A DNA stretch of 11,678 bases, from NCBI GenBank assembly GCA_964442965.1, contig CAYUBE010000024.1, forward strand, positions 1 to 11,678. Direction: 5' to 3'. A program made the position numbers and the translations under genes. The DNA comes from CAJAQL01 sp964442965. GTDB lineage: Bacteria; Patescibacteriota; Minisyncoccia; UBA6257; 2-01-FULL-56-20. Within the stretch, counting starts at the first letter, position 1. The number at the start of each line of letters is the position of its first letter. Shown here piece after piece: positions 1-5,788 of the stretch. The notes under the pieces were generated by a model. The model ran no database searches, was not told the DNA's origin, and was given only the letters and a program-made list of their open reading frames with translations.

Positions 1-849
1 AGCTTTTTCGTCTATGTTGACCGCCGGAAAAACACACTTAATGCTCCTTAACTCTGAATGTGCTTGTACATCGAATCGATAAAAACCATCAGACGCCGGA
101 GTCACATCAATAAAAGTCCCTGATTGACAATGTTCTCTGGTCCGCTGATATACCCAATCAGTGCCAACTTCTCTGTACACAGAGAGATCCACGTCATCGA
201 TCCCTGACCCAAAACATGCATACAAGTGATACTCGATCCCCCCCACAAGATTTCTCCACATACTCTTAGCGGTAAAAGAGCTATTGAGGATGTCGAACTC
301 TCCGCACATAGCCTGATATCCATATTGTGTTTCCGTTGTCTTTATCTCGGACAGCGTTGCGTCCATGAAGTTGGATATTTTTTGACTACCAATGCCGGTC
401 GACGATGCAATGAATAAATTATAATATCCGTACTTGTAGCCCGAACTGAATTTGTTGGCCACAACATCAATTCGATATAACTGGGTTGTCGTAGGAGCCA
501 CCGAGACATACTCTCTCCACGTGGCACTGTCACCTCTCGCAATTTCCACCCAATCATTGCCAACAGGCTCATACACGATGAGGGCTAAGTTTTCAACCCC
601 CTCATTAGCGAATACGCCGATTGAATAGGTCTGCTTTGCGGACAAAACTCGATAGGTCCTCTTAATGTCGCTAGTTGTCGACAAGATGTCGAAATTACTC
701 CTGACCATTTCGATATTCGCCGCAGTCAGTCTATTTGCCACCGTGATCCCGCTTTCTATGATACCACGCAAACTTTGAGCTTGATTGATTTCACTCAATC
801 CAAGCGCAAGGAAAAAAATCGATATCAGAAAAAAGTATACTTTTTTCAT
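1..849 (-). CDS. Secreted repeat-domain protein, 3' end beyond window
   Basis: An uninterrupted 283-codon frame runs from an ATG at 849 to the left edge, so the C-terminus is missing. The start is supported by GGAGAGG (complement of 855-861) and a promoter further up. Residues 1-25 look like a signal peptide: MKK, then a hydrophobic run, ending near NQAQ. The mature part holds two copies of one domain offset by exactly 132 residues without gaps: FDIL at 53 and 185, VGNDW at 96 and VGTDW at 228, LYRIDV at 124 and FYRFDV at 256. The beta-strand rhythm (a 'L-x-V-Y' strand, a G turn, then a '[LF]YR[IF]DV' strand) resembles pre-peptidase C-terminal (PPC)-like beta-sandwich domains, but that is inference. 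Copy 2 contains several Cys residues (182, 212, 241, 272) that copy 1 lacks, perhaps disulfides. No catalytic motif is visible in the part present. Confidence 0.85.
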   Translation of the reverse strand, partial: MKKVYFFLISIFFLALGLSEINQAQSLRGIIESGITVANRLTAANIEMVRSNFDILSTTSDIKRTYRVLSAKQTYSIGVFANEGVENLALIVYEPVGNDWVEIARGDSATWREYVSVAPTTTQLYRIDVVANKFSSGYKYGYYNLFIASSTGIGSQKISNFMDATLSEIKTTETQYGYQAMCGEFDILNSSFTAKSMWRNLVGGIEYHLYACFGSGIDDVDLSVYREVGTDWVYQRTREHCQSGTFIDVTPASDGFYRFDVQAHSELRSIKCVFPAVNIDEKA

Positions 850-920
850 CGCTACCTCTCCATTTTATTTTGTAAATGTGCAATTGATGGAAAAACTACC
901 ATAGCCTACCATCGCCTGTC

Positions 921-949
921 AGTATAGAGGAAATGATGATAATCGTCAA
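921..949 (-). promoter_or_regulatory. Sigma-70-type promoter of the left-edge secreted protein
   Basis: On the minus strand, TTGACG (944-949) and TATACT (921-926) are separated by exactly 17 bp, a near-consensus housekeeping promoter. The predicted start near 914 gives a leader of about 65 nt that contains the GGAGAGG ribosome-binding site. Confidence 0.7.
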
Positions 950-1115
950 TTATTCCCGAGCATGCCGCCTATCGCCGTAATGACCCACTATTTATGGGAT
1001 TTTTACGCCCTTGCATTTTTATAAAAACGATGTATGAAATAGACAGTGGCCTTGAAAACTGAATATTCGGGTGATTATCCAGTTTTCGGGGATTTCTCAA
1101 AGAATCGAGGTTGTT

Positions 1116-1877
1116 ATGAAAAAGTTTTGTTTTTTGAGTTTGAGCATAATTATCTTATGCTCAATCCTTTCTGCTCCACCGACATTTCCTCAGTGGAAAA
1201 CTTCTATCTTTGCTGAAGCTGACTACCAGTTTTCAGCAGTCAGTGATATGCCCCTCAGTATCAGGAATATGCCGATTTACGGCTCCGATCTGAGTTACGT
1301 CCCAGCATCGAATGCCGGACCGATTCTCCAAGAATCGTATGAGAACAATTGGCTTTATCTTTTGGGCATCGAAGTCAGAGGCGAGATATCCTCCGATTTC
1401 TACTTCGTGGGAAAATTTTCACTCCTGACGCTAAGTCAAGACGGTATGGCGGAAAGAAATTATACCAATGATGTCGGGGGGAGCGATAGAGGATATGGAG
1501 CCGCATTGACCTATTGTGAGCTCCACAAGGGAGGGTTGATAGCCCTCTGCGGTTCAGACGAGGTACTCGGCGACATCGTGCCGGAAATCGCATTGGAAAA
1601 AGCACTGACGGATGGTCTGTCCATTGGTGTTTCAATGACCTACTATGTGATCATTGCGACCAGTGGGTGGGATCGGTGGGATGCCTATGAGCAAGACCAA
1701 AATATGTTACTTGCCCATTGTCTTCCGGTCACGGCATTTATTCGAATAGGATCATCCGAAGGGATTGTCCTCACTGCCGGCATATCATTTTCTAATTTTG
1801 TGGCAACCAGCGCAGGGAAACAGGCTGGGTTGCAGCAAGGCCAAACCGGTCTTGTCGTCGCATTAACTTTTCAATAA
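1116..1877 (+). CDS. Secreted beta-rich protein of unknown function
   Basis: A 253-residue protein. I prefer the ATG at 1116 over the upstream in-frame ATG at 1071 because it has a GAGG ribosome-binding site 8 nt upstream and gives a classical signal peptide (MKK, then about 16 hydrophobic residues, cleavage probably before the FAEADYQF segment). The mature protein alternates polar and hydrophobic residues in many short predicted strands (for example FYFVGKFSLLTL, GYGAALTYCEL, LSIGVSMTYYVI, GIVLTAGISF) and ends in a strand, VALTFQ. This would suit a small outer-membrane barrel or another secreted all-beta protein. It also contains Cys residues, which is less typical of barrels. The gene is divergent from the secreted protein at 849, so both may serve the envelope. 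I do not recognise the family. Confidence 0.8.
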   Translation: MKKFCFLSLSIIILCSILSAPPTFPQWKTSIFAEADYQFSAVSDMPLSIRNMPIYGSDLSYVPASNAGPILQESYENNWLYLLGIEVRGEISSDFYFVGKFSLLTLSQDGMAERNYTNDVGGSDRGYGAALTYCELHKGGLIALCGSDEVLGDIVPEIALEKALTDGLSIGVSMTYYVIIATSGWDRWDAYEQDQNMLLAHCLPVTAFIRIGSSEGIVLTAGISFSNFVATSAGKQAGLQQGQTGLVVALTFQ

Positions 1878-1884
1878 TTTTTCG

Positions 1885-1915
1885 AGGCCTTGAAAAACTT
1901 TTTTCAAGGCCTTTT
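1885..1915 (+). terminator. Rho-independent terminator after the 1116 gene
   Basis: An 11-13 bp perfect stem (AGGCCTTGAAAA with TTTTCAAGGCCT, 1885-1897 and 1900-1912) with a very short loop, followed by TTTTCTCT. It begins 7 nt after the stop codon. Confidence 0.8.
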
Positions 1916-1953
1916 CTCTATCTCTTGTCCCCCTGTAATAAGATAGAAAATTC

Positions 1954-2565
1954 CTATTGCCGCTTCTTTTTTATGAGCTTGGGATCGCGAGAGACGAACC
2001 ATTTGTCGTTGGCGTCGAACCACCATGCGTCGGAATGGGTCGCCAAGAGAAATTTGCCGACCGCCTTCGCTTCCTTTGTCTTCAGGCGCGCATAGCCGAT
2101 CTTTGCCCATGCGCGGGCTTTTGTATTACCCCTCAGCTCTTCTTCACGCAGCGTGGCGATCCATTCGAGTTGATCCGCATCTTTTACAAGCTTTGCCTCG
2201 AGCGTTTTCTTCGCCTGCTCTTCCTTATAGAATGCGGCCATTTCTTTCCCGAAGGGAATCTCGGCGGAAATATCCTTGAAAGCCTCTGATTCGGCGAGGC
2301 GCCCGTAGCGCTGATGAACGTAATTCAAATCAGATGTTCTCCCCTCACCGAAATCATGGAACAGGCTCATAAAGACAACTTTCGCCCGATCCGCGTCCGG
2401 CACAAGGAAACAAAGCGCGTAGGCAATATAGGTTGTCCGCAGAAGATGTTCGGCTACCGATTGTTTGCCGGTTCCCAAAAACCACAACCCCGAGCGCGGG
2501 GTTCTGCTTAATATCCCTGCTTCGTAGATAAAGTTTGTAATAGCCTGCAGTTCTCCCTTCTTCAT
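1954..2565 (-). CDS. HD-domain phosphohydrolase, YfbR/HD_3-like
   Basis: A 203-residue soluble protein with the metal-binding pattern of the HD superfamily: H40 in SVAEHLLR, the H70-D71 doublet in SLFHDFGEGR, and D129 in KLVKDADQLE. This arrangement, with the 'DLNYVHQRY' segment after the HD doublet, matches HD_3-type proteins related to YfbR 5'-deoxynucleotidases, which hydrolyse nucleotide phosphates with a divalent metal. The substrate here is inferred. Length is normal for the family. The C-terminus (DAWWFDANDKW) resembles the end of the second HD protein at 9071-9661, so the two are paralogues. The ATG has no Shine-Dalgarno site; an extended -10 lies exactly 6 nt upstream, predicting a leaderless mRNA. 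A nucleotide-pool role fits the deoxyribosyltransferase-like gene 1.5 kb away. Confidence 0.85.
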   Translation of the reverse strand: MKKGELQAITNFIYEAGILSRTPRSGLWFLGTGKQSVAEHLLRTTYIAYALCFLVPDADRAKVVFMSLFHDFGEGRTSDLNYVHQRYGRLAESEAFKDISAEIPFGKEMAAFYKEEQAKKTLEAKLVKDADQLEWIATLREEELRGNTKARAWAKIGYARLKTKEAKAVGKFLLATHSDAWWFDANDKWFVSRDPKLIKKKRQ

Positions 2566-2571
2566 AACTTT

Positions 2572-2580
2572 ATCTTAACA
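2572..2580 (-). promoter_or_regulatory. Extended -10 (TGT TAAGAT), leaderless start
   Basis: On the minus strand TGT-TAAGAT ends 6 nt before the ATG at 2565, placing the expected transcription start on or next to the start codon. Confidence 0.6.
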
Positions 2581-2623
2581 TATTCCCCTCCTATCCATCG
2601 AATCGCGAGAATGGTCTTCGATT

Positions 2624-2803
2624 CTATCCGCAGACACATTTACATTTGCCGTTCGTACAAGTGCAAATACACTCCCGACACGCACAGACGCCGCGAGCGC
2701 AAGCGCATGAGGAAGTCTTGATAATCCCCTGCGATACCAGTTTCTTTTTCTTTATGGTCCGCTTCGGTTTTGTTTTAACAGCTTGCTTTTTAGTTTTGAG
2801 CAT
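2624..2803 (-). CDS. Cys-rich, Lys-rich mini-protein (metallothionein-like?)
   Basis: A 59-residue protein in two halves. Residues 1-30 are very basic (runs such as KTKPKRTIKKKK). Residues 33-58 contain ten cysteines, nearly all in C-x-C pairs (33/35, 40/42, 45/47/49, 54/56/58), ending CKCVCG. Dense CxC spacing is typical of metallothioneins and other small metal-chelating proteins; the basic half could bind nucleic acid or polyphosphate. Both statements are inference and I know no close family. The frame also extends upstream to an ATG at 2869 (81 residues), but an extended -10 element, TGCTATAAT (complement of 2837-2845), would start transcription near 2830, inside that extension. The ATG at 2803 is therefore preferred, although it has no good ribosome-binding site. 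Confidence 0.65.
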   Translation of the reverse strand: MLKTKKQAVKTKPKRTIKKKKLVSQGIIKTSSCACARGVCACRECICTCTNGKCKCVCG

Positions 2804-2836
2804 GGGTAAATAAAGAGACAAAACGACCTTTTTAAA

Positions 2837-2845
2837 ATTATAGCA
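2837..2845 (-). promoter_or_regulatory. Extended -10 (TGC TATAAT) for the Cys-rich protein
   Basis: Perfect TATAAT preceded by TGC on the minus strand; the predicted start near 2830 leaves a leader of about 27 nt before the ATG at 2803. Confidence 0.6.
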
Positions 2846-2862
2846 AACCGCATTCTCAAAAT

Positions 2863-2891
2863 TTGACATAATTAGCTTTACGGTTTACTTT
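2863..2891 (+). promoter_or_regulatory. Probable promoter of the 2946-3940 operon
   Basis: Perfect TTGACA at 2863-2868, 17 bp spacer, weak -10 TACTTT at 2886-2891. It is back-to-back with the promoter of the Cys-rich gene. Confidence 0.45.
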
Positions 2892-2911
2892 ACTCCCATA
2901 GAGAATAAATT

Positions 2912-2929
2912 CCTGCGGACTAACGCAGG
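2912..2929 (+). other. Leader hairpin upstream of the 2946 gene
   Basis: CCTGCG-GACTAA-CGCAGG forms a perfect 6-bp stem with a 6-nt loop in the predicted 5' leader, 16 nt before the ATG. There is no U-run, so it is not a simple terminator. It could influence translation or mRNA stability. Confidence 0.4.
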
Positions 2930-2945
2930 TTTCGCTGATAACCCT

Positions 2946-3776
2946 ATGTTCAAGATATCTTCCATGGAAGAGTATAAAGTTCCCGACAACGTCCCATCGG
3001 AGGTCGTGGTAGACGTTGAAAAAAAGACTGAACGCCAAAGTTGGGTTACGCCGCGGCGGGCCATCGAAGATATCGATCGAGAAAAGCAAAACATCCTCGA
3101 AGCAAAAGGATCACCCGAAAGGAAGATCAGCGCCACCACCTATCTTGATATCTGCAGAATGTTCATTAAACTCCCCCTCGAACAGCGACGAATCTCGCAG
3201 CTACCCGACAACAAATTCAAAAAAAACCAGCTCGCCAGGCTTGGCGTGGAAGCAGCCGACATGAACCAAAATTTAATGTTCGTTATTCGCTGCCTCCGGG
3301 AGCGTTCGCCTGAACTTCTCAAGGATGTCCACGGAACGTTCCGGAATCTTTGCCAGATCTATCCTGAATCCCGTACCCTTCTCGAAGATTATGATAATTG
3401 GGTCGGCGGCGTTTTTATGGAGCTTGCTACCATCGAGGCGCTCCAAGATCTCAATACTCGGTTTAAAATGAACGGGACTATTATAAAAAGCTGCCCGGAA
3501 GACGACGCCGGCATGAACGAGGAAAAACAGAAGATCGATTTTTTTATAAAAACATCCGACGGGGAAGCTTTGCCGTTTCAGTTAAAAACAAATTCCGGGA
3601 CAAATGAGGACTGGATCGAAGTAGATAGGAGTAAAACCCCTTATCTGGTTTCTGTTTTTTGTCGAAAGCGAGAAGATCTGGTTAATTTGATAAATGGTAG
3701 ATTTAGTGATAAATTCAGGACGCTCCTCGCATCAAAATTCCTTAACACCGAAAAGGAGGTAACATGGCAAAAATAG
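2946..3776 (+). CDS. Hypothetical protein, possible PD-(D/E)XK-type nuclease
   Basis: A 276-residue soluble protein. Residues 1-140 are charged and helical with no recognisable motif. The C-terminal half has a helix containing E159 (FMELATIEAL), then a beta-hairpin with D198 (KIDFFIKT) and Q212-L213-K214 (FQLKTNSG) 14 residues later. The pattern helix-E, strand-D, 12-15 residues, Q/E-x-K is the catalytic signature of PD-(D/E)XK nuclease folds with the Q-x-K variant, so a DNA-cleaving or DNA-binding role is plausible but unproven. No SD sequence precedes the ATG at 2946; an alternative ATG lies at 2964. The end overlaps the next gene, whose strong SD lies inside this frame, so the two are probably co-transcribed and translationally coupled. 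Confidence 0.75.
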   Translation: MFKISSMEEYKVPDNVPSEVVVDVEKKTERQSWVTPRRAIEDIDREKQNILEAKGSPERKISATTYLDICRMFIKLPLEQRRISQLPDNKFKKNQLARLGVEAADMNQNLMFVIRCLRERSPELLKDVHGTFRNLCQIYPESRTLLEDYDNWVGGVFMELATIEALQDLNTRFKMNGTIIKSCPEDDAGMNEEKQKIDFFIKTSDGEALPFQLKTNSGTNEDWIEVDRSKTPYLVSVFCRKREDLVNLINGRFSDKFRTLLASKFLNTEKEVTWQK

Positions 3777-3940
3777 AAAGGGGTACGAAAATCTCGGATG
3801 ATCCCGCAAAGGATCTTGTCCGATTTAAACAAGGAGAGGAGAAGCCAGAAGAGGAGAATATTCCCCTTCCCGAAAAGAAAGGTATTCTGAAAAATGTTCT
3901 GGAGGAAATAAAAAAGATTTCCAAGAAAATCCTTTCTTAA
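3764..3940 (+). CDS. 58-residue charged protein coupled to the 2946 gene
   Basis: The ATG at 3764 follows a near-perfect AAGGAGGT site (3753-3760). The frame is in +1 register relative to the upstream gene and overlaps its last 13 bases. The product is rich in Lys and Glu, with a central EEKPEEEN segment and an amphipathic C-terminal helix (ILKNVLEEIKKISKKIL) and no cysteine. Size and position suit a small partner or regulator of the upstream protein, such as an antitoxin or inhibitor, but no family is recognised. A terminator follows 13 nt after the stop, so the operon has only these two genes. Confidence 0.7.
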   Translation: MAKIERGTKISDDPAKDLVRFKQGEEKPEEENIPLPEKKGILKNVLEEIKKISKKILS

Positions 3941-3953
3941 GTATTCTGTGGGA

Positions 3954-3986
3954 CCGCCAGCACAAAAAGATCTGGCGGCATTTTTT
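3954..3986 (+). terminator. Rho-independent terminator of the 2946-3940 operon
   Basis: CCGCCAG (3954-3960) pairs with CTGGCGG (3972-3978) around an 11-nt A-rich loop, followed by CA and six T residues. Confidence 0.85.
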
Positions 3987-4021
3987 ATAGGCACGAACAA
4001 ATAAGGAACGATCTCGACTCA

Positions 4022-4030
4022 TGGTAAAAT
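4022..4030 (+). promoter_or_regulatory. Extended -10 (TGG TAAAAT), leaderless start
   Basis: TGG-TAAAAT ends exactly 6 nt before the ATG at 4037. No clear -35 is present, as is common for extended -10 promoters. Confidence 0.6.
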
Positions 4031-4036
4031 GGGACC

Positions 4037-4483
4037 ATGCAATCTATTAAAGCCCCCAACGATGAACCGCCAGAGTTTGTCAGCGTTTTTCTGGCCGGTG
4101 GCATCAGTAACTGTCCTGATTGGCAAAACGAGGTCACGACCGCCCTCGATGAATTTCCTGTCACGATCTTCAATCCACGAAGAGGCGTATTTCCGGATGA
4201 ACTGACGGCGGAAGAAGAACAAATCCGATGGGAGTTTGAAGGGCTGCGATCCGCAAATCTCATTGCCTTTTGGTTTCCGAAAGAAACCCTCAACCCCATC
4301 ACTTTGTTTGAATTCGGCGCAGCCATGGAGCGTTCCTCACCGATCATCGTCGGCATTGATCCAAAATATGCAAGAAAGGTTGATCTTGAGATACAGATCA
4401 AATTACGCCGGCCGGATATCCATATCGTCTGCTCACTCGCAGAATTTGTCCAAGCCATAAAAAAATCTTTTGGATTTCTTTAA
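4037..4483 (+). CDS. Nucleoside 2-deoxyribosyltransferase-like protein
   Basis: A 148-residue soluble protein. Its Rossmann-like pattern matches the nucleoside 2-deoxyribosyltransferase-like family (the group often annotated Nuc_deoxyrib_tr_2): strand then VFLAGGI (residues 17-23), W29, FNPRRG (45-50), WE (65-66), a strand IAFWFPKE (76-83), and ITLFEFGAA (88-96), where E92 is in the position of the catalytic glutamate. These enzymes transfer or cleave the deoxyribose-base bond, in salvage or in removing damaged nucleotides; the actual substrate is unknown. The length is right for one full domain. It has its own leaderless-type promoter and lies just after a terminator, so it is a single-gene unit converging on the acetyltransferase gene. 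Confidence 0.85.
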   Translation: MQSIKAPNDEPPEFVSVFLAGGISNCPDWQNEVTTALDEFPVTIFNPRRGVFPDELTAEEEQIRWEFEGLRSANLIAFWFPKETLNPITLFEFGAAMERSSPIIVGIDPKYARKVDLEIQIKLRRPDIHIVCSLAEFVQAIKKSFGFL

Positions 4484-4509
4484 AACCACGCAAACTTCAG
4501 GCACATGGC

Positions 4510-4549
4510 CATAAGAAAAGAGGTACTGGCGATGAAATGCCAATACCTC
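4510..4549 (-). terminator. Terminator of the acetyltransferase gene
   Basis: GAGGTACTGGC (4520-4530) pairs with GCCAATACCTC (4539-4549) with one C/A mismatch and an 8-nt loop. On the minus strand it is followed by CTTTTCTT, giving a U-rich tail, and it begins 8 nt after the stop codon. Confidence 0.65.
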
Positions 4550-4557
4550 CAACCCCA

Positions 4558-5157
4558 CTATATTCTCCCTGTCTTTTGAAATTCTTTCCAGAGCAATAAC
4601 CAATCTTCCTTGAATACGGCCATGTGAATTTCGTCCTGGTATTCCCCGTTCTTGAAAATATGCTTTTTCAGGATACCCTCCACGTGATAACCGCATTTTT
4701 TGCTGTAAGCAACACTTCTCTTGTTAAAACTGAGAACCGTTGAACAGATTTTTCTGAGATTGAGCGAATTGAATGCATAATTCAGGAAGAACATTTTCGC
4801 CTCGCTCCCGTATCCTTTACCCCAGAACATTTTCTCTCCAATAACCGCCCCGGTGACCGCAGTACGGTCTTTCCAGTTGATGCGATGCAATCCCATAGTA
4901 CCAATCGCCCGATCGCTTTTTGTGTGAACGATGACAAGGACAATATGTTCATTCTTTTCTTTGTGAAGACGCTCGATCCATTCTGTTTCGTCGGCTTCGG
5001 TTAAGGGAAGGAACGATGCAAGGTATTGGCTTACCTCTTGGTCATTCATCCAGCGAAGGAATAACGGGATGTCTTCCTTGGTCGGAGGCCGGAGATAGAT
5101 CCGCCTGCCTTTCAGAAAGATAACACGTTGGTCTGTTGCGTGCTTTTGCTGTACCAT
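4558..5157 (-). CDS. GNAT family N-acetyltransferase, RimJ/RimL type
   Basis: A 199-residue protein covering one complete GNAT domain. It begins with the family's LKGRRIYLRPPTKEDI entry strand and helix, has a central strand (GTMGLHRI, 86-93) and the acetyl-CoA pyrophosphate-binding loop WGKGYGSEA (112-120), and ends with the motif B region LNLRKICSTVLSFNKRSVAYSKKCGY in overlapping pieces (133-157), where N145 and Y151 are the usual conserved residues. It should transfer acetyl from acetyl-CoA to an amino group. RimJ/RimL relatives act on ribosomal protein N-termini, but others acetylate small molecules or antibiotics, so the substrate is open. The start is set by AAGGAG (complement of 5163-5168). 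It stands alone, with a terminator behind it. Confidence 0.9.
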   Translation of the reverse strand: MVQQKHATDQRVIFLKGRRIYLRPPTKEDIPLFLRWMNDQEVSQYLASFLPLTEADETEWIERLHKEKNEHIVLVIVHTKSDRAIGTMGLHRINWKDRTAVTGAVIGEKMFWGKGYGSEAKMFFLNYAFNSLNLRKICSTVLSFNKRSVAYSKKCGYHVEGILKKHIFKNGEYQDEIHMAVFKEDWLLLWKEFQKTGRI

Positions 5158-5210
5158 ATTTTCTCCTTATTATTAAGTTGTAAATGAACTGCTTAGCTTA
5201 GGCAGAAACA

Positions 5211-5243
5211 AGAACGCCTCGGTCTGTCTAACCAAGGCGTTCT
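5211..5243 (-). terminator. Hairpin with T-rich exit on the minus strand
   Basis: AGAACGCCT (5211-5219) and AGGCGTTCT (5235-5243) make a perfect 9-bp stem. On the minus strand the exit reads TGTTTCTG, a weak terminator tail. The same bases also take part in a second inverted repeat, described in the findings. Confidence 0.4.
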
Positions 5244-5306
5244 ATGAGGTCGAGAGGGGGATATTCTTTACATTGGATTGATAGAATAATCGCCTTGATT
5301 AGACAG
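5224..5306. repeat. 16-bp inverted repeat, 15/16 matched
   Basis: 5224-5239 (CTGTCTAACCAAGGCG) is the reverse complement of 5291-5306 except for one base, with 51 nt between. Its left arm covers the loop and right arm of the 5211-5243 hairpin, so the two structures cannot form together in one RNA. Confidence 0.55.
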
Positions 5307-5459
5307 ATTGGTTGCGGTGAGATCGTGGATATACAAAAGCGTCCAGACCTGCGGTCCCGCAAAAACCTGCGTATTCATTTGGCGATTGTGATTTATCATC
5401 AATAGGGTAAACGTAACACACGGAAGAAAAGTTACAATCCGCGGCCTCCTCTTCCGGAC

Positions 5460-5520
5460 AAAAAAAACAAGACCGTAAGATATAGCCTAGCTTATGGAGA
5501 TCTTACGGCCTCTTGTATTT
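5460..5520. terminator. Bidirectional rho-independent terminator
   Basis: CCGTAAGAT (5473-5481) pairs with ATCTTACGG (5500-5508), extended after a small bulge by CAAG/CTTG (5468-5471 with 5512-5515). The minus strand leaves the stem into eight T residues (5460-5467), a strong signal; the plus strand leaves into GTATTTTTC. A minus-strand TATAAT lies just to the right (complement of 5543-5548), so this hairpin may end a transcript of about 75 nt, or collect readthrough from the gene at 5801. Confidence 0.65.
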
Positions 5521-5550
5521 TTCATAGAAAATGAATATTCTGATTATAGT
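5521..5550 (+). promoter_or_regulatory. Possible promoter of the 5557 RNA
   Basis: TTCATA (5521-5526), 18 bp, TATAGT (5545-5550), both 4-5 of 6 matches to consensus. It overlaps a minus-strand TATAAT. Confidence 0.35.
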
Positions 5551-5556
5551 TTTTAA

Positions 5557-5645
5557 CAAAACCCCCCTGGAAGGAGGTGATCCAATATCTAAAAGCCGCT
5601 GCACTACAACAATTAACACGGGTAGTGTGGTGGCTTTTTTATTTT
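5557..5645 (+). ncRNA. Candidate small RNA with 16S-tail-complementary segment
   Basis: Positions 5571-5584 (AAGGAGGTGATCCA) are a perfect 14-nt complement of the common bacterial 16S rRNA 3' tail TGGATCACCTCCTT, far longer than a usual SD site. No ATG, GTG or TTG codon follows at a normal SD distance; the nearest GTG lies inside the motif. Seven nt later a 17-pair hairpin (5591-5607 with 5622-5638; three G-U pairs, 14-nt loop) runs into a T-rich tail, a clear plus-strand terminator. Together with the promoter-like sequence at 5521-5550 this suggests a transcript of about 85 nt whose main accessible feature is the ribosome-binding segment. It could be a regulator or ribosome decoy, a leader for an unusual ORF, or chance. 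The reverse orientation would mimic a 16S tail. Confidence 0.4.
5591..5645 (+). terminator. Strong plus-strand terminator with 17-pair stem
   Basis: Arms 5591-5607 and 5622-5638 pair throughout, with three G-U wobbles in the RNA, followed by TTTTTTATTTTATT. The wobbles and the A-tract/T-tract ends favour function on the plus strand. Confidence 0.75.
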
Positions 5646-5677
5646 ATTGCCATAAAATTATCCCCCGTCCCGAGGAA

Positions 5678-5705
5678 TTGACTTTCCTTCTGAAAAGAAT
5701 ATATT
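5678..5705 (+). promoter_or_regulatory. Promoter of small RNA candidate
   Basis: TTGACT (5678-5683), 16 bp, TATATT (5700-5705), each five of six consensus bases. It lies in an intergenic region, pointing into a terminator 33 bp further on with no ORF between. Confidence 0.6.
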
Positions 5706-5711
5706 GAAAAC

Positions 5712-5788
5712 AGTCTTTTGCTGTGCGTCCCGACCGCTCACCCCCTTGGCTAGCTCTTGCTAGGCATCAAAACAAGGGGGTGTTTTTA
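5712..5788 (+). ncRNA. Candidate small RNA of about 75 nt
   Basis: Bounded by the 5678-5705 promoter and a 10-bp perfect stem, CACCCCCTTG (5739-5748) with CAAGGGGGTG (5773-5782), followed by GTTTTTATT. Within the 24-nt loop CTAGC-TCTT-GCTAG forms a second stem, and ACAG/CTGT near the 5' end can form a third. There is no start codon with an SD. Transcription would run antiparallel toward the 3' end of the surface-protein gene at 5801, so termination failure would produce antisense RNA to it. It could be an independent sRNA, or simply an insulator and terminator for the upstream plus-strand unit. Confidence 0.45.

Noticed and set aside
1071..1115. Upstream ATG extending the 1116 protein by 15 residues.
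   Set aside because: It has no SD and would bury the clear signal peptide behind a polar extension.
2804..2869. 22-residue N-terminal extension of the Cys-rich protein.
   Set aside because: The best promoter (TGCTATAAT at 2837-2845) would start the mRNA inside this extension.
3985..4458. 157-codon minus-strand frame opposite the deoxyribosyltransferase-like gene.
   Set aside because: It mirrors a well-recognised plus-strand domain; the translation is Ser/Arg-rich without motifs and has no start signal.
5268..5399. Minus-strand 43-codon ORF (ATG at 5399), open without ATG for 71 codons.
   Set aside because: No SD, no leaderless-type -10, and its upstream frame crosses a T8 terminator. It could be a gene remnant, but support is too weak to list as a gene.
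5571..5584. A genuine 16S rRNA 3' end on the minus strand (TGGATCACCTCCTT).
   Set aside because: Only 14 nt match; the sequence before it shows no helix 45 or any other 16S segment, and no rRNA follows.
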